Positions 1 through 8,565 of a DNA stretch of 64,000 bases are shown in pieces. The position numbers and the translations under genes are program-made. Origin of the DNA: Arcticibacterium luteifluviistationis (GTDB taxonomy: Bacteria > Bacteroidota > Bacteroidia > Cytophagales > Spirosomataceae); assembly GCF_003258705.1 (NCBI RefSeq), contig NZ_CP029480.1, positions 62,001-126,000 of the forward strand. The letters are read 5' to 3'. The notes below the pieces were generated by a model, which was not told where the DNA came from, did not search any database, and saw nothing but the letters and a program-made list of their open reading frames with translations. Each line of letters starts with the position of its first letter. Position 1 is the first letter of the stretch.

Positions 1-625
1 CATTTTAGGCTTAGATGCCTTAGCCCTTCTTAAAGACCGTAATTTTGCTGTTTTCATAGTATGTTCACTTCTTATTTCTATACCGCTAGCGTTTTACTAC
101 AGCTTCACCAACCCTTTCTTAAACGAAGTGGGTATGGAAAACGCAGCTGGCAAAATGACCTTAGGTCAGGGCTCTGAATTTCTCTTCCTACTTTTAATGC
201 CTTTCTTTTTTAGTAGATTAGGGGTAAAGAAGATGCTCCTCATAGCCATGCTGGCATGGATAACAAGATACCTTTTCTTTGCCTATGGCAATAATGAAGA
301 GTTAGTACCACTGCTTTACATGGGAATAATCTTACACGGCATATGTTACGACTTCTTTTTTGTTACGGGTCAAATTTATGTAGACCAAGCAGCACCTAAA
401 AAAATCAAGGCATCGGCTCAAGGTTTTATAACCCTTATCACCTACGGCTTAGGAATGCTAATTGGAAGTTGGGCTGCAGGATGGTTTGTAAAGCAATACA
501 CCTTAGCAAACGGTAATCACTTATGGCAAAGCATCTGGCTAATTCCAGCAGGAATGGCATTAATAGCAACGTTATTATTCTTGACACTCTTCAGTGAAAA
601 GAAAAAAGTCTCTGTAGAAAATTAA
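1..625 (+). CDS. Nucleoside permease-type MFS transporter, 3' part
   Basis: The frame is already open at base 2 and continues unbroken into a later internal ATG at 128, so the gene starts outside the window and that ATG is not its start. The visible 207 residues contain about six hydrophobic membrane segments and end with a short basic tail. The run around residues 35-60 (FYYSFTNPFLNEVG, then GQGSEFLF) and the later FFVTGQIYVDQAAP segment are typical of the NupG/XapB nucleoside:H+ symporter family of the inner membrane. Substrate within the family (nucleoside, xanthosine or a sugar) cannot be told from this part. It ends 170 bp before tRNA-Asp and lies outside the integrated element, so it belongs to the core chromosome. 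Confidence 0.8.
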   Translation, partial: ILGLDALALLKDRNFAVFIVCSLLISIPLAFYYSFTNPFLNEVGMENAAGKMTLGQGSEFLFLLLMPFFFSRLGVKKMLLIAMLAWITRYLFFAYGNNEELVPLLYMGIILHGICYDFFFVTGQIYVDQAAPKKIKASAQGFITLITYGLGMLIGSWAAGWFVKQYTLANGNHLWQSIWLIPAGMALIATLLFLTLFSEKKKVSVEN

Positions 626-726
626 TTTCAAGATGGACAATCGACTTAACAAAAAGATTACCAGCGGCTTACATAAAACACCAGTAAAAACAAGAAATAA
701 ATATCAAAAAATAGTTAGCCAAGGGC

Positions 727-756
727 TTGACATAAACAAAAATTAATATACCTTTG
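727..756 (+). promoter_or_regulatory. Bacteroidota-type promoter of tRNA-Asp
   Basis: TTG at 727-729 and TAccTTTG at 749-756 are separated by exactly 19 bases. This matches the Bacteroidota primary sigma factor consensus TTG-N19-TAnnTTTG. The -7 box ends about 38 bases before the tRNA, a sensible distance for a short leader. It supports assignment of the window to the Bacteroidota. Confidence 0.75.
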
Positions 757-794
757 CACTTCCAAATCAGGAAAAACATTCCAAATTTGGTTCC

Positions 795-868
795 GGTCTG
801 GTAGTTCAGTTGGTTAGAATACCTGCCTGTCACGCAGGGGGTCGCGAGTTCGAGTCTCGTCCAGACCG
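795..868 (+). tRNA. tRNA-Asp (anticodon GTC)
   Basis: The acceptor stem pairs GGTCTGG (795-801) with CCAGACC (861-867), with discriminator G at 868. The anticodon arm is CCTGC-CTGTCAC-GCAGG, giving anticodon GTC, and the T arm is GCGAG-TTCGAGT-CTCGT. No CCA is encoded, as is usual in Bacteroidota. The last 15 bases plus the following C form the attachment site of the element that follows, which keeps the tRNA sequence intact. Confidence 0.97.
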
Positions 869-869
869 C
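854..869 (+). repeat. attL: left 16-bp attachment repeat
   Basis: GTCTCGTCCAGACCGC is present here, in the 3' end of tRNA-Asp, and again in the same orientation at 27004-27019, directly beyond the integrase gene. Integration of tyrosine-recombinase elements into tRNA 3' ends with duplication of the tRNA end is well known. The identity stops at both flanks (CGA before and T after here; ACG before and A after on the right). Confidence 0.9.
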
Positions 870-872
870 TAC

Positions 873-916
873 AAAGAGTCGCAAATAGCTAATTATTAGC
901 AATTTGCGACTCTTTT
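873..916 (+). terminator. Rho-independent terminator supplied by the element behind tRNA-Asp
   Basis: A 14-bp perfect stem (873-886 with 902-915) encloses a smaller GCTAAT/ATTAGC hairpin and is followed by a T-rich stretch. It lies just inside attL and so belongs to the element. The original chromosomal terminator of the tRNA appears to be the different hairpin just beyond attR (27025-27059). The element thus replaces the transcription stop that it displaced. Confidence 0.8.
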
Positions 917-925
917 ACTTTTAGG

Positions 926-975
926 TTAGCCCGTATTTAGCCCATATCTACTAAAATTCAAAAAAAACAAAATAC
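926..975 (+). repeat. Left internal end repeat, candidate integrase/excisionase arm site
   Basis: The 18-mer TTAGCCCGTATTTAGCCC (926-943) and the 12-mer AAAACAAAATAC (964-975) recur in the same order, orientation and nearly the same spacing at 26871-26918, inside the right end. The 7-base core TTAGCCC is itself doubled within each copy. An 11-bp inverted repeat (951-961 with 976-986) overlaps this copy. Repeats inside both ends of a tyrosine-recombinase element are the expected place for arm-type integrase or excisionase binding; that role is inferred. Confidence 0.65.
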
Positions 976-1157
976 TTGAATTTTAGTTCTCCAACATTAC
1001 TCATCAAAGCAAGCTTGCTATGTTTAGAAAGCCTACCTTATTTCCAGAAAATGAAATTTCAAGCCAAACTTGACAGCTCCAGCTCCTGCCAGCTACTAGC
1101 ACAAAAGATCAATCCAACTCAAAATCATTCCTACCTACACAAACTCTGTAAACACCT

Positions 1158-2075
1158 ATGTCTAATATTGATGAAGAAATAAACATTCTAAACAGTTTGG
1201 ATGACGAATTCTACCCCCGATATGAAGAGAATGACCTGATAAGTGATGATATCCTAAAAAAACTATTCAGACACTCCAAGAAACCTTTAAATTCCAATTT
1301 CTACAACGGGATCCTAAGAGATATCCACACCTACTTGGTAAATCAAGAAAATGACTTCCTAGACGAAGATGATGCGTTAGACCTCAAAATAGCTATCGCA
1401 AATTACCAGCTCCAATTGTCTCGTATAATATATAGGTTGGACTACTATGGCATAAAAGTAGGCATACAATGCTTGCGAATGCTTTCTCAGCATAGCCCCA
1501 ATGACACCCAACTAAAGAAAAGCATCCCAAATGAGCCTAGTATTGAACCTAGTTTTCAAAAAAACTGGATAGAACCGAGTATACCTGAACTTCAAAAAAA
1601 CTTTAACCACAAGGCCTTTTTGAAGACAACAAAACTCTTAAAAGAGTTACTTGAACTAAAGGAATTATTAAAATTCGATAGCAACTTTTTGTGCCTGGCA
1701 AATTGGTTTCTTGATGATTTCCTAAAGTGTCCAAATTTTCAACTTAGCCTTTCTGTACCTGACCATGAGAACCCTTATCCAGATATTTTTGAAAAAGGCT
1801 TTGGCTGGGCAGTATTTAGCAACTATGTCCAAAACCATAAATATGGGGTTTCTAATGCTGTTTTTAGCTATTTATTTAGGCAAATGCTCTCTGATGGCTA
1901 CATACGTAAAAGACTATCACATATAGATTTTGAAAATTGGATTTGGGACGTTTACAAAATTAGACTCTCAAGAATTAAGACCATGCGAGAAATAGGTTTA
2001 GAGAACTACGCCACTTTCTATTTAGAAACCTGTCAATCTCAGATGACAAAACCGTTATTTCAAGATAACGACTGA
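1158..2075 (+). CDS. Unrecognised element-encoded protein
   Basis: This is a soluble, acidic protein of 305 residues with no signal peptide or membrane segment. The N-terminal 25 residues are rich in Asp and Glu. A Leu/Lys/Glu helical stretch (KTTKLLKELLELKELLKF) lies at about residues 158-175. The C-terminal layout (a helix ending LSDGYI, then DFENWIWDVYKIRLSRIKTMR) is loosely reminiscent of the RteC regulators of Bacteroides conjugative elements, but I cannot claim homology. It is the first gene inside the left end and is followed 36 bp later by an excisionase-like gene, so a role in element maintenance or regulation is plausible. Confidence 0.6.
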   Translation: MSNIDEEINILNSLDDEFYPRYEENDLISDDILKKLFRHSKKPLNSNFYNGILRDIHTYLVNQENDFLDEDDALDLKIAIANYQLQLSRIIYRLDYYGIKVGIQCLRMLSQHSPNDTQLKKSIPNEPSIEPSFQKNWIEPSIPELQKNFNHKAFLKTTKLLKELLELKELLKFDSNFLCLANWFLDDFLKCPNFQLSLSVPDHENPYPDIFEKGFGWAVFSNYVQNHKYGVSNAVFSYLFRQMLSDGYIRKRLSHIDFENWIWDVYKIRLSRIKTMREIGLENYATFYLETCQSQMTKPLFQDND

Positions 2076-2111
2076 CTCTCTTCTTTTGCAATTCAATCAA
2101 ACGAATTCAAA

Positions 2112-2321
2112 ATGGAATCAATTAAAACTTATTTACCTCTATCAAACCTTGAAGCTAAAGAACTCCTTTCAAGGGAGGAAACAGCGAAACTACTTCAGAT
2201 AAATTTGTCCACTCTCTGGTCATGGACAAAAAAAGGAAAGCTCACCAGCTACGGAATTGGAAGCAAAGTATACTACAAATACTCTGAGATAATTAACAAA
2301 TCACTAAGACCTCTAAACTAG
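2112..2321 (+). CDS. Excisionase-like helix-turn-helix protein (HTH_17/AlpA type)
   Basis: This 69-residue protein contains a MerR/Xis-type winged helix: LLSREETAKLLQINLSTLWSW at about residues 17-37, followed by a KGKLTSYGIGSKVYYKYSE wing. Such small proteins in Bacteroidota integrative elements act as excision directionality factors or as regulators of the replication and mobilisation genes. The position between the first element gene and rep fits either role. The TTAGCCC repeats near both element ends are candidate binding sites, though this is untested. Confidence 0.8.
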   Translation: MESIKTYLPLSNLEAKELLSREETAKLLQINLSTLWSWTKKGKLTSYGIGSKVYYKYSEIINKSLRPLN

Positions 2322-2430
2322 GTCAAAAGGACAGAATCGTGGTTTACCTTATTGGTTTATCTTAACGTCGGTTCTAGCTTTTTAAGGAATTTATCTAAAA
2401 GTTTTAAAATACTATTAACCAATTACGGAA

Positions 2431-4167
2431 ATGAGAAAACAAATTGGCTTATTCGAGAATGGAATTAAACCTCAACCATACGAATCTAATGAGTTAAGTA
2501 AAGTGGCTAGTTCACGAATTAAAGCTAGTGAAACGTCTTTAGGTGGGAGGGTATTGGGTCACTATGAGACAATTGCAAAACTTAAGAGTCAAAGCATTAC
2601 GGTCGTCGATGTTTTTAGGCCAGAAGGGAATAGGAAGTTCAATAATCCTAAAAGAGTGGATAACCTTATCCAAAACACTGGTTCAGCTTATAATGGTTTT
2701 CTTTCTCCTGCAACCAAAAGGCGTATTGATGAAATGTTATGTCAATGGCTAACAGCTATTGAGTTGAATGTAAATCTGAAGAAGCAAAAATGGGAAGTAA
2801 ACGCAGATAAAATTCTTCCAACGTTTGTTACGCTTACTTTACCTGCTCCTCAGGTTAACAGTGATAACGATATCAAACAAAAGGTTTTAAAACCATTTTT
2901 AGAGTGGCTTAAAGAGGACTCCAATAGCTATTATCTACGAGGGGGAATGAGTGGTAAACAAAAAGGTTTTGGTGTAAGAGGATTTTTTTGGAGAGCTGAG
3001 CCTCAAAAAAACGGTAATATACATTTTCACATTTTAGTAGACCGTTTTGTGCCTTGGAAAAGAATACGTCAAAAATGGAATGAATGCTGCGATAGGCTTG
3101 GTTACGTATACTATTATTCGTTACTCAGGAGGGACTACTTCGCCAATGGTTTTATAGTGAACAAGAAGAAATTATTTAGAGATTGTAAAACACTAAAAAC
3201 TATAGCTGACAATGCCCTAGTTACTCGGAAAATACCTGAACGCGTTAATCCACTTTTTAGAAAGTATTTAGAGGTCTTAGTTAAATATGGCAAGCCACTT
3301 ACCAAAAAATATATAATTGCATCGGCAAAAGAAATTCAGAGAATAGCCTATGAAAAAGGATTAGCAGAGGGTTTTAGAAATCCAAATAGCACGGATATCC
3401 ATCCCATACAAAATTTAAATTCCATCACCTCTTACGTAATTAAATATTGTACAAAAAAGCCGAAAGAGATTCCATTAAAAGACAATCAAGAAATAAAGTA
3501 TAATGAGAGCCTTCGACGTGATTGTGTCTATACTTATGAGGTAATTAAGGATGACCTAACTGGTAAGTTGGAAAAGAAAGAAGTCGGTTTTGATATTTAT
3601 AGACCAGTATTTGAAGAGCGAAAGGTGAACGGTAAATTATGGGGCTGTGCCGAAGTTTTGAAAGGTTCAAAAGTTAAAGACGATGAAGAAGTTGTAACAG
3701 CTGATGATGGTAAAAAGTATATTTTAAAGAAAGGTGAAACATTTCTCGAAAATAAGGATTCTGCTAAGGCTTTAGAAAGGAAGCCGTTTTATCAGTTAAA
3801 ATATCTTACATCTATAGTTCGAGAAAGGGTGGTATACGCTCCAGAAAACAGGAACCAATCCCCTATTACCTCCGAGTGCCAAATAGTCTCACAAGCATTT
3901 CATGATTATTTAGAAGAAATAATTTCAAAAATAGGGTATGATATTATTAATAGACTAAGTAATAATGTAGGGCCATTTTTTGAGAAAATGCAAGGAAAAA
4001 TAATACCCTTATTGATTGAAAAACTTGGTTTTAAATCCGAGAAATCAGGCCGAAACTCAATTGTTAAACATTCGGATATCCTCGAAAAATATAGTCCAGA
4101 ATTATATGAAGAATATTTATTACATCACAACCACATATTTAATTGCATCTATGGAAAAGCAGCTTAA
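2431..4167 (+). CDS. HUH-type rolling-circle replication initiator (Rep)
   Basis: This 578-residue protein has the layout of a HUH endonuclease: a beta strand LPTFVTLTLPAPQ at about 130-142, the metal-binding HUH motif in NIHFHILVD near residue 197-203, and a downstream tyrosine region SYVIKYCTK near 334-342 with two candidate nucleophilic tyrosines. This matches replication-associated proteins found on Bacteroidota mobilisable elements and small phages. It would nick one strand at the origin and start rolling-circle replication of the excised circle. The region after residue 400 has no motif I recognise. The CGTTAG array 0.6 kb downstream is the likely origin. The start ATG at 2431 follows a 110-bp gap; the next gene overlaps its 3' end by 17 bp. 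Confidence 0.85.
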   Translation: MRKQIGLFENGIKPQPYESNELSKVASSRIKASETSLGGRVLGHYETIAKLKSQSITVVDVFRPEGNRKFNNPKRVDNLIQNTGSAYNGFLSPATKRRIDEMLCQWLTAIELNVNLKKQKWEVNADKILPTFVTLTLPAPQVNSDNDIKQKVLKPFLEWLKEDSNSYYLRGGMSGKQKGFGVRGFFWRAEPQKNGNIHFHILVDRFVPWKRIRQKWNECCDRLGYVYYYSLLRRDYFANGFIVNKKKLFRDCKTLKTIADNALVTRKIPERVNPLFRKYLEVLVKYGKPLTKKYIIASAKEIQRIAYEKGLAEGFRNPNSTDIHPIQNLNSITSYVIKYCTKKPKEIPLKDNQEIKYNESLRRDCVYTYEVIKDDLTGKLEKKEVGFDIYRPVFEERKVNGKLWGCAEVLKGSKVKDDEEVVTADDGKKYILKKGETFLENKDSAKALERKPFYQLKYLTSIVRERVVYAPENRNQSPITSECQIVSQAFHDYLEEIISKIGYDIINRLSNNVGPFFEKMQGKIIPLLIEKLGFKSEKSGRNSIVKHSDILEKYSPELYEEYLLHHNHIFNCIYGKAA

Positions 4168-4420
4168 GAGTAAAATCCCTTTTGAATATGAAGGATATTG
4201 GGAGATTTCAGAAAAGAATAATTTAATTTATCGGTTCAGCGAAGCGGTGCCTAAAGGAGTTATTGAACCGATAATTGACTGTTCTAACCTTAACTCAGGT
4301 AATAAATATTTGTTATTCAAACTTATCCCTGAATTTCAGATGGGGACATTCTTAGAAAAGTGGCTTGAGGCTCAAACTAGGGCTGGATTTAAAAAGGTTA
4401 CAATCCCTTTATGCCAATGA
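4151..4420 (+). CDS. Small hypothetical protein between rep and the RHH gene
   Basis: This is an 89-residue protein starting at ATG 4151. A longer in-frame ATG upstream would lie deep inside rep and is unlikely. It overlaps rep by 17 bp and the next gene by 10 bp, so the three are translationally coupled. It has no membrane segment or recognisable motif. The C-terminal part (EKWLEAQTRAGFKKVTIPLC) is predicted helical, then strand. It is probably an accessory of the replication or mobilisation module, by position only. Confidence 0.55.
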   Translation: MEKQLKSKIPFEYEGYWEISEKNNLIYRFSEAVPKGVIEPIIDCSNLNSGNKYLLFKLIPEFQMGTFLEKWLEAQTRAGFKKVTIPLCQ

Positions 4421-4656
4421 AAGAATCAAAGTCAAAAAAAGTTAGCTTCAGACTATCTGAAAGTTTGTTTAATGAGTTGAAGCTTGAGGCTGATGAAAAA
4501 GAACTAACTCTGTCTAAATGGATTATTGACATTTTAGAGCAAAGACCACAAAAGAAAGAACAAGCCGAAAGCAGTAATTGGTTATTGGCCGTAATTAGTT
4601 TAGTATTGATGCTGGTCTACATTTTCTATGTAAGAACTAGAAGGGTATTTAAGTAG
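4411..4656 (+). CDS. Ribbon-helix-helix protein with C-terminal membrane helix
   Basis: The 81-residue protein has an RHH fold signature at about residues 8-45: a KKVSFRLSESLFNELKLEA strand-helix, then an ELTLSKWIIDILEQR second helix. A single hydrophobic helix (WLLAVISLVLMLVYIFYV) at about 56-73 follows, then a basic tail. RHH proteins next to relaxase or Rep genes often bind oriT or origin DNA as auxiliary (MobC-like) factors. Adding a membrane anchor is unusual and would tether bound DNA to the inner membrane. The CGTTAG array begins 127 bp downstream and is its most obvious candidate target. Confidence 0.7.
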   Translation: MPMKESKSKKVSFRLSESLFNELKLEADEKELTLSKWIIDILEQRPQKKEQAESSNWLLAVISLVLMLVYIFYVRTRRVFK

Positions 4657-4782
4657 AAACTTGTTCGCTTCATGTTCTCAAAATTTAGTTTATCAATCAG
4701 TTTTCCATGTCCAAATAAGACACTTTATAGCTTACTTGAAAATCGTGTCGGACAAATTTATTTATCCTTTCGTCATCCGTTC

Positions 4783-4990
4783 CGTTAGACCGCCGTTAGG
4801 ATGCGTTAGCAAATTCGTTAGACCTCCGTTAGCAAATTCGTTAGAACTTGCTAACGGGGCGTTAGACCCCGCGTTAGCTCAAATTAACCTGCGTTAGAGC
4901 CGTTAGCAGCCCGTTAACGGTTTTGCGTTAGCTGTATAATAAGGAGAGTGTCTAATAGCTCAGTTGTTCTTGAACAAAATAACGCGTTAG
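4783..4990 (+). repeat. CGTTAG hexamer array, candidate replication/transfer origin
   Basis: Twelve forward CGTTAG copies start at 4783, 4794, 4804, 4816, 4827, 4839, 4860, 4872, 4892, 4901, 4926 and 4985, and one inverted copy (CTAACG) starts at 4851. The first six are spaced 10-12 bp apart, close to one helical turn, so they face one side of the DNA. A perfect 10-bp palindrome CCGTTAACGG is at 4911-4920. Iteron-like arrays beside a Rep gene are a normal origin layout. No gene is seen between 4657 and 5236; the short frames there run through the repeats or are AT-rich and unconvincing. Confidence 0.7.
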
Positions 4991-5236
4991 CGGGGTATTT
5001 ATAAAAGAAATATGATGTTCAAATACCGTATTTCTTTTCCGGTTCCTAAACAATAGGATTGTAAAAAATACAACAGTATTTTTCTACTGTCAGAGCGATT
5101 ATCAAAAATCTTGTGGGTTATTTCATAAAGGGGTTCTATTTTACTAAGTCGAGAAGGATAACTAAAAAGTGTTGGCACAGTCATAGTCTATAGTAAAGGC
5201 CATTAAAACGTCTAAAATCTACTTAGCTAAATCTAA

Positions 5237-6085
5237 TTACTTATTCTGCTGCCCATCCCGCCCCTCATTTTTCTTATCCAACAGTACAGACATTAAAGTT
5301 TTCATATCCATTCCTTCATTTGCAGCAACTAGCTCTATAGCCTCTTTCGAATTGCCGTTGGCAAAAATTTCTTTCTGAAAATCCTTTATTTCCTGCCATT
5401 TTCCTTCTTTAAGTTCCGCCTCATACTGCTCATAAGTATAATTTTGAGACTCGGGAGGAAGCACCTTCTTTAGAAAACTAAAACATGCTTTATTAATTTC
5501 CTCTTTCATTTTACCGTAATCCGTGTACCCACTCCTTTCTGTCATTTTTTTAATCTTACTATTTCTTATTTTAAGCTCCTTCCCTAGAATCCATAAAGCT
5601 TCATCTATTTCATCAATCATACTTTCTAGTCCCGATTGAGGCCCAACTTCTATATTTTTTATAGATATATTCTCTGTATTTAAAAAAGGTAAAACATAAT
5701 CATTCAAGAATTTTTTAAACCTTCTACCAATCCCTTCAAATTCATGATACAGAAAGGGATTGAATGCCTTCAAGTCATCAATAGCTTTATCTAGTTCTTC
5801 AAAACAACCAAGTTTTTGAAAACCTGGCTTTAGTACAAATTGACTAATCATAGATTTAGGAAAAGCCAGTTCATTTTCTTCAACTTTTAAAAACTCAGAC
5901 ATGGAAGCGTACCTAGAAACCAATCTTTTTACATCTAATAGGCTACTGAGAACAATATTTAACTTTTTAAAATGCTCATCGCTAATGTCTTTTTTCTTAA
6001 GCCTCCTCTGAAGTAGGTGATTTATAAAAAATCCAAAAATTGTTGAACATAGAGTGATTAATGCTATCTGTAGTGAAGTATTCAA
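5237..6085 (-). CDS. Unrecognised membrane-anchored helical protein
   Basis: This 282-residue protein has one N-terminal hydrophobic helix (ALITLCSTIFGFFINHLL, residues about 8-25), followed at once by a basic patch QRRLKKK. That predicts an inner-membrane anchor with the rest in the cytoplasm. The remainder is charged and mostly helical, without a motif I know. It is transcribed alone and divergently from the restriction-modification operon. A role in defence is only suggested by location. The 6086-6483 gap between them is AT-rich and must hold both promoters; I see no other feature in it. Confidence 0.6.
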   Translation of the reverse strand: MNTSLQIALITLCSTIFGFFINHLLQRRLKKKDISDEHFKKLNIVLSSLLDVKRLVSRYASMSEFLKVEENELAFPKSMISQFVLKPGFQKLGCFEELDKAIDDLKAFNPFLYHEFEGIGRRFKKFLNDYVLPFLNTENISIKNIEVGPQSGLESMIDEIDEALWILGKELKIRNSKIKKMTERSGYTDYGKMKEEINKACFSFLKKVLPPESQNYTYEQYEAELKEGKWQEIKDFQKEIFANGNSKEAIELVAANEGMDMKTLMSVLLDKKNEGRDGQQNK

Positions 6086-6483
6086 TTGTCTTCTTTTTAT
6101 TTTACTGCTCTAAACTACAATTTTTCCCATCTAATTACCTCATGGTAGTCCTTTCTCTGATAACCACGATTTATATCAATTTTACTTATCTTGCCTCACT
6201 TAAACCTTGACTTTAGCAAAAAAAAATTACTTTTGAAATAATCAAAAGAACAGCAATTATCATTAGTCATTATTAAGATTATCTTGAAATTCACAAACTA
6301 AACTTGGAGGCTGATTTTAAATATAAAAATCTTTCAAAGAAGAGTACATCGGTAATAATATAATGATAATTACATGCGTATTAAATACCGAAGAACTCCA
6401 TTGCCTTCCTTTTGTGACCAGTTTAGAATATATAATGTGAAACATGACGATAACAAGGCATGTACAATAAATAAAGCACCAAA

Positions 6484-8565
6484 ATGAACCTTATAGATAT
6501 TTTAAAAGACTCTAATTACAATTTAGCTCAATTCAGCCAAGAGCTGAGAGATAGATTAGAGAAAGCCATTGACCTCAAAGAAGTAAGAGGGAAACAAACC
6601 CCTTATATCAAATGTCTCGTAAGAGATAAGGACATTAAATTAACGCCTGAAGAAGCGGTAAGACAATTATATCTGATGGTATTAATTGACGAATATGATT
6701 ATCCTGTTTCAAGAATTGAGCTCGAATATGGAGTAACTTTTGGTAGAGAAACCAAGCGAGCTGATATAGTCATTTTTGACAAAGACCATGTTACCTCTCC
6801 ATATATTATAGTAGAGGTTAAGAAACCAAAACTTAAAGACGGAAAGGAGCAGTTAAAATCTTATTGCAACGCTACAGGAGCACCAATGGGCGTATGGAGT
6901 AATGGCGGTCAAATCTCTTTCTACCATCGCAAAGACCCTAATTACTTTGAACCAATACCGCATATCCCGAAGGCTTCTGAGAAGTTATCTGACGTACTTA
7001 CCGAAAGGTGGTATATGGCAGATTTAGTGGAAAATGATATTCTCATTAAGGAAAGAAAATCTTTAAAGGGAATTATTGAGGAAATGGAGGATGAAGTTCT
7101 AGCCAATGCAGGTGTAGATGTGTTTGAGGAAGTATTTAAACTCATTTTCACTAAGCTCTTTGACGAAATGGAGTCTGGCAGAAATGACAGCAGGCATTTA
7201 GAGTTTAGAAACTATGGCGATACTGAGAGTGAGTTAAAAGAGAAAATTCAAAAACTCTTTGATAAGTCAAGAAAAAAATGGGAAGGTGTATTCACTACGG
7301 ATGCTCGAATTATGTTGACCCCTTCTCACTTATCAGTCTGTGTTTCTTCTTTACAAGGGTTGAAACTATTCAATTCCAATCTTGATGTAGTAGATGAAGC
7401 ATTTGAATACTTGATTAATAAAAGTAGTAAAGGAGAAAAAGGACAATACTTCACCCCACGATACGCAATTGATATGTGTGTAAAAATGCTCAATCCTCAG
7501 GAGCATGAAACCATGATTGATACTGCTTCGGGTAGTTGTGGTTTCCCTGTACATACCATTTTCAAAGTATGGCGTGATATACTCAAAGATGAAGGCAAAG
7601 AAGAAAGTCATTTGTTTACAACTGAAAAGAAAGGTGGACGATATGAGGACTATGTAGTCAATAACATTTTCGCCATTGACTTTGACGAAAAGGCAGTTAG
7701 AGTTTCCAGAACATTGAATCTGATAGCTGGAGATGGACAGTCTAATGTACTGCATTTAAACACCTTGGATTGGGAACGTTGGGATGACAAAGTGAAAGAA
7801 GATGAGGACTGGCAAGATGTATATTTTGAAGGATGGAAAAAGCTTAAAAAACTCAGAAGAGGAACAGATAACAGAGAGTTTAACTTTGATGTATTGATGG
7901 CCAATCCTCCTTTTGCAGGAGACATCAAAGAAAGTAGAATACTTGCCAAATATGAGTTGGGTAAAAAGCCAAACGGAAAGTACCAAACCAAAGTAGGTCG
8001 TGACATACTTTTCATAGAGAGAAACTTGGATTTTTTAAAGCCAGGAGGACGAATGGCAGTAGTTCTACCACAAGGAAGGTTCAACAACAGTAGTGACAAA
8101 AACATCAGGGATTACATAGCTGAGCATTGTAGAATTTTGGGAGTTGTCGGTTTACATGGCAATGTATTCAAACCGCACACAGGGACTAAAACTTCGGTGC
8201 TATTGGTACAAAAATGGGATGACAAACTATGTCCTAAAGTAGATGATTACCCCATCTTCTTTGCCACCATGCAGGAAACGAGTAAAGATAGTGGTGGAGA
8301 AAAGATTTTTGTTAAGAAAAAAGATATTGCGGTGGATAAGCGGGATGAAGTAATAACAGAATCCACACCTTCAGCAGTACAAGATCCTGCAGAAACATAC
8401 TCCAAACCAGACAGCTATTTAGATGAATATGTATTGGATTCACATGGTCACCTGATTGTCAAACATGACCTGTTTAACCATGATGGATTGACACAAGATG
8501 GCATAGCTGAGGCATTTTTAGAATTTGCAAAAAAAGAGAAACTGTCTTTCGTGGGAAAGCTCTAA
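6484..8565 (+). CDS. Restriction-modification subunit: nuclease plus N6-adenine methylase (BcgI-/type I-like)
   Basis: The first 180 residues form a PD-(D/E)XK nuclease domain of the type I R-protein N-terminal kind, with RADIVIF at about 91-97 and the E-x-K signature in IIVEVKKPK at about 107-115. The remainder is an N6-adenine methylase of the HsdM class, with SAM-binding DTASGSCGFPVH near 345 and catalytic NPPF near 473. Nuclease and methylase in one chain beside an S subunit is the arrangement of type IIB BcgI-like enzymes. No separate HsdR helicase gene is present. The chain would modify adenines and cut DNA at sites selected by the following S protein. Near its stop lies a G_GGA_AAG slippery site in the correct phase for a -1 shift into the S frame. 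Confidence 0.88.
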   Translation: MNLIDILKDSNYNLAQFSQELRDRLEKAIDLKEVRGKQTPYIKCLVRDKDIKLTPEEAVRQLYLMVLIDEYDYPVSRIELEYGVTFGRETKRADIVIFDKDHVTSPYIIVEVKKPKLKDGKEQLKSYCNATGAPMGVWSNGGQISFYHRKDPNYFEPIPHIPKASEKLSDVLTERWYMADLVENDILIKERKSLKGIIEEMEDEVLANAGVDVFEEVFKLIFTKLFDEMESGRNDSRHLEFRNYGDTESELKEKIQKLFDKSRKKWEGVFTTDARIMLTPSHLSVCVSSLQGLKLFNSNLDVVDEAFEYLINKSSKGEKGQYFTPRYAIDMCVKMLNPQEHETMIDTASGSCGFPVHTIFKVWRDILKDEGKEESHLFTTEKKGGRYEDYVVNNIFAIDFDEKAVRVSRTLNLIAGDGQSNVLHLNTLDWERWDDKVKEDEDWQDVYFEGWKKLKKLRRGTDNREFNFDVLMANPPFAGDIKESRILAKYELGKKPNGKYQTKVGRDILFIERNLDFLKPGGRMAVVLPQGRFNNSSDKNIRDYIAEHCRILGVVGLHGNVFKPHTGTKTSVLLVQKWDDKLCPKVDDYPIFFATMQETSKDSGGEKIFVKKKDIAVDKRDEVITESTPSAVQDPAETYSKPDSYLDEYVLDSHGHLIVKHDLFNHDGLTQDGIAEAFLEFAKKEKLSFVGKL
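8553..8559 (+). promoter_or_regulatory. Candidate -1 programmed frameshift site (G_GGA_AAG)
   Basis: The heptamer GGGAAAG lies four codons before the stop of the methylase frame and is phased G GGA AAG, the classic X_XXY_YYZ pattern and the same heptamer used in the phage lambda G/GT tail genes. A -1 slip here leads straight into the S-subunit frame, which is open from 8511 and has no ATG, GTG or TTG before 8694. A short inverted repeat CTTTC/GAAAG overlaps the site. I see no convincing downstream pseudoknot. A spontaneous frameshift or sequencing error is the alternative. Confidence 0.5.

Noticed and set aside
976-1182. Short plus-strand frame at the left end of the element
   Set aside because: It overlaps the next gene's start, has no motif, and lies across the end repeat region.
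4661-4897. Open frame through the CGTTAG array
   Set aside because: Its composition only reflects the repeats; there is no ribosome-binding context and no protein-like pattern.
4783-4990. CRISPR-like array
   Set aside because: The unit is only six bases with irregular 3-6 base gaps; no repeat-spacer pattern and no cas genes.
4999-5184. 61-codon minus-strand frame after the origin array
   Set aside because: AT-rich, no motif or start context; not distinguishable from chance.
7366-8105. Minus-strand frames inside the methylase gene
   Set aside because: They are antisense shadows of a strongly supported coding region.
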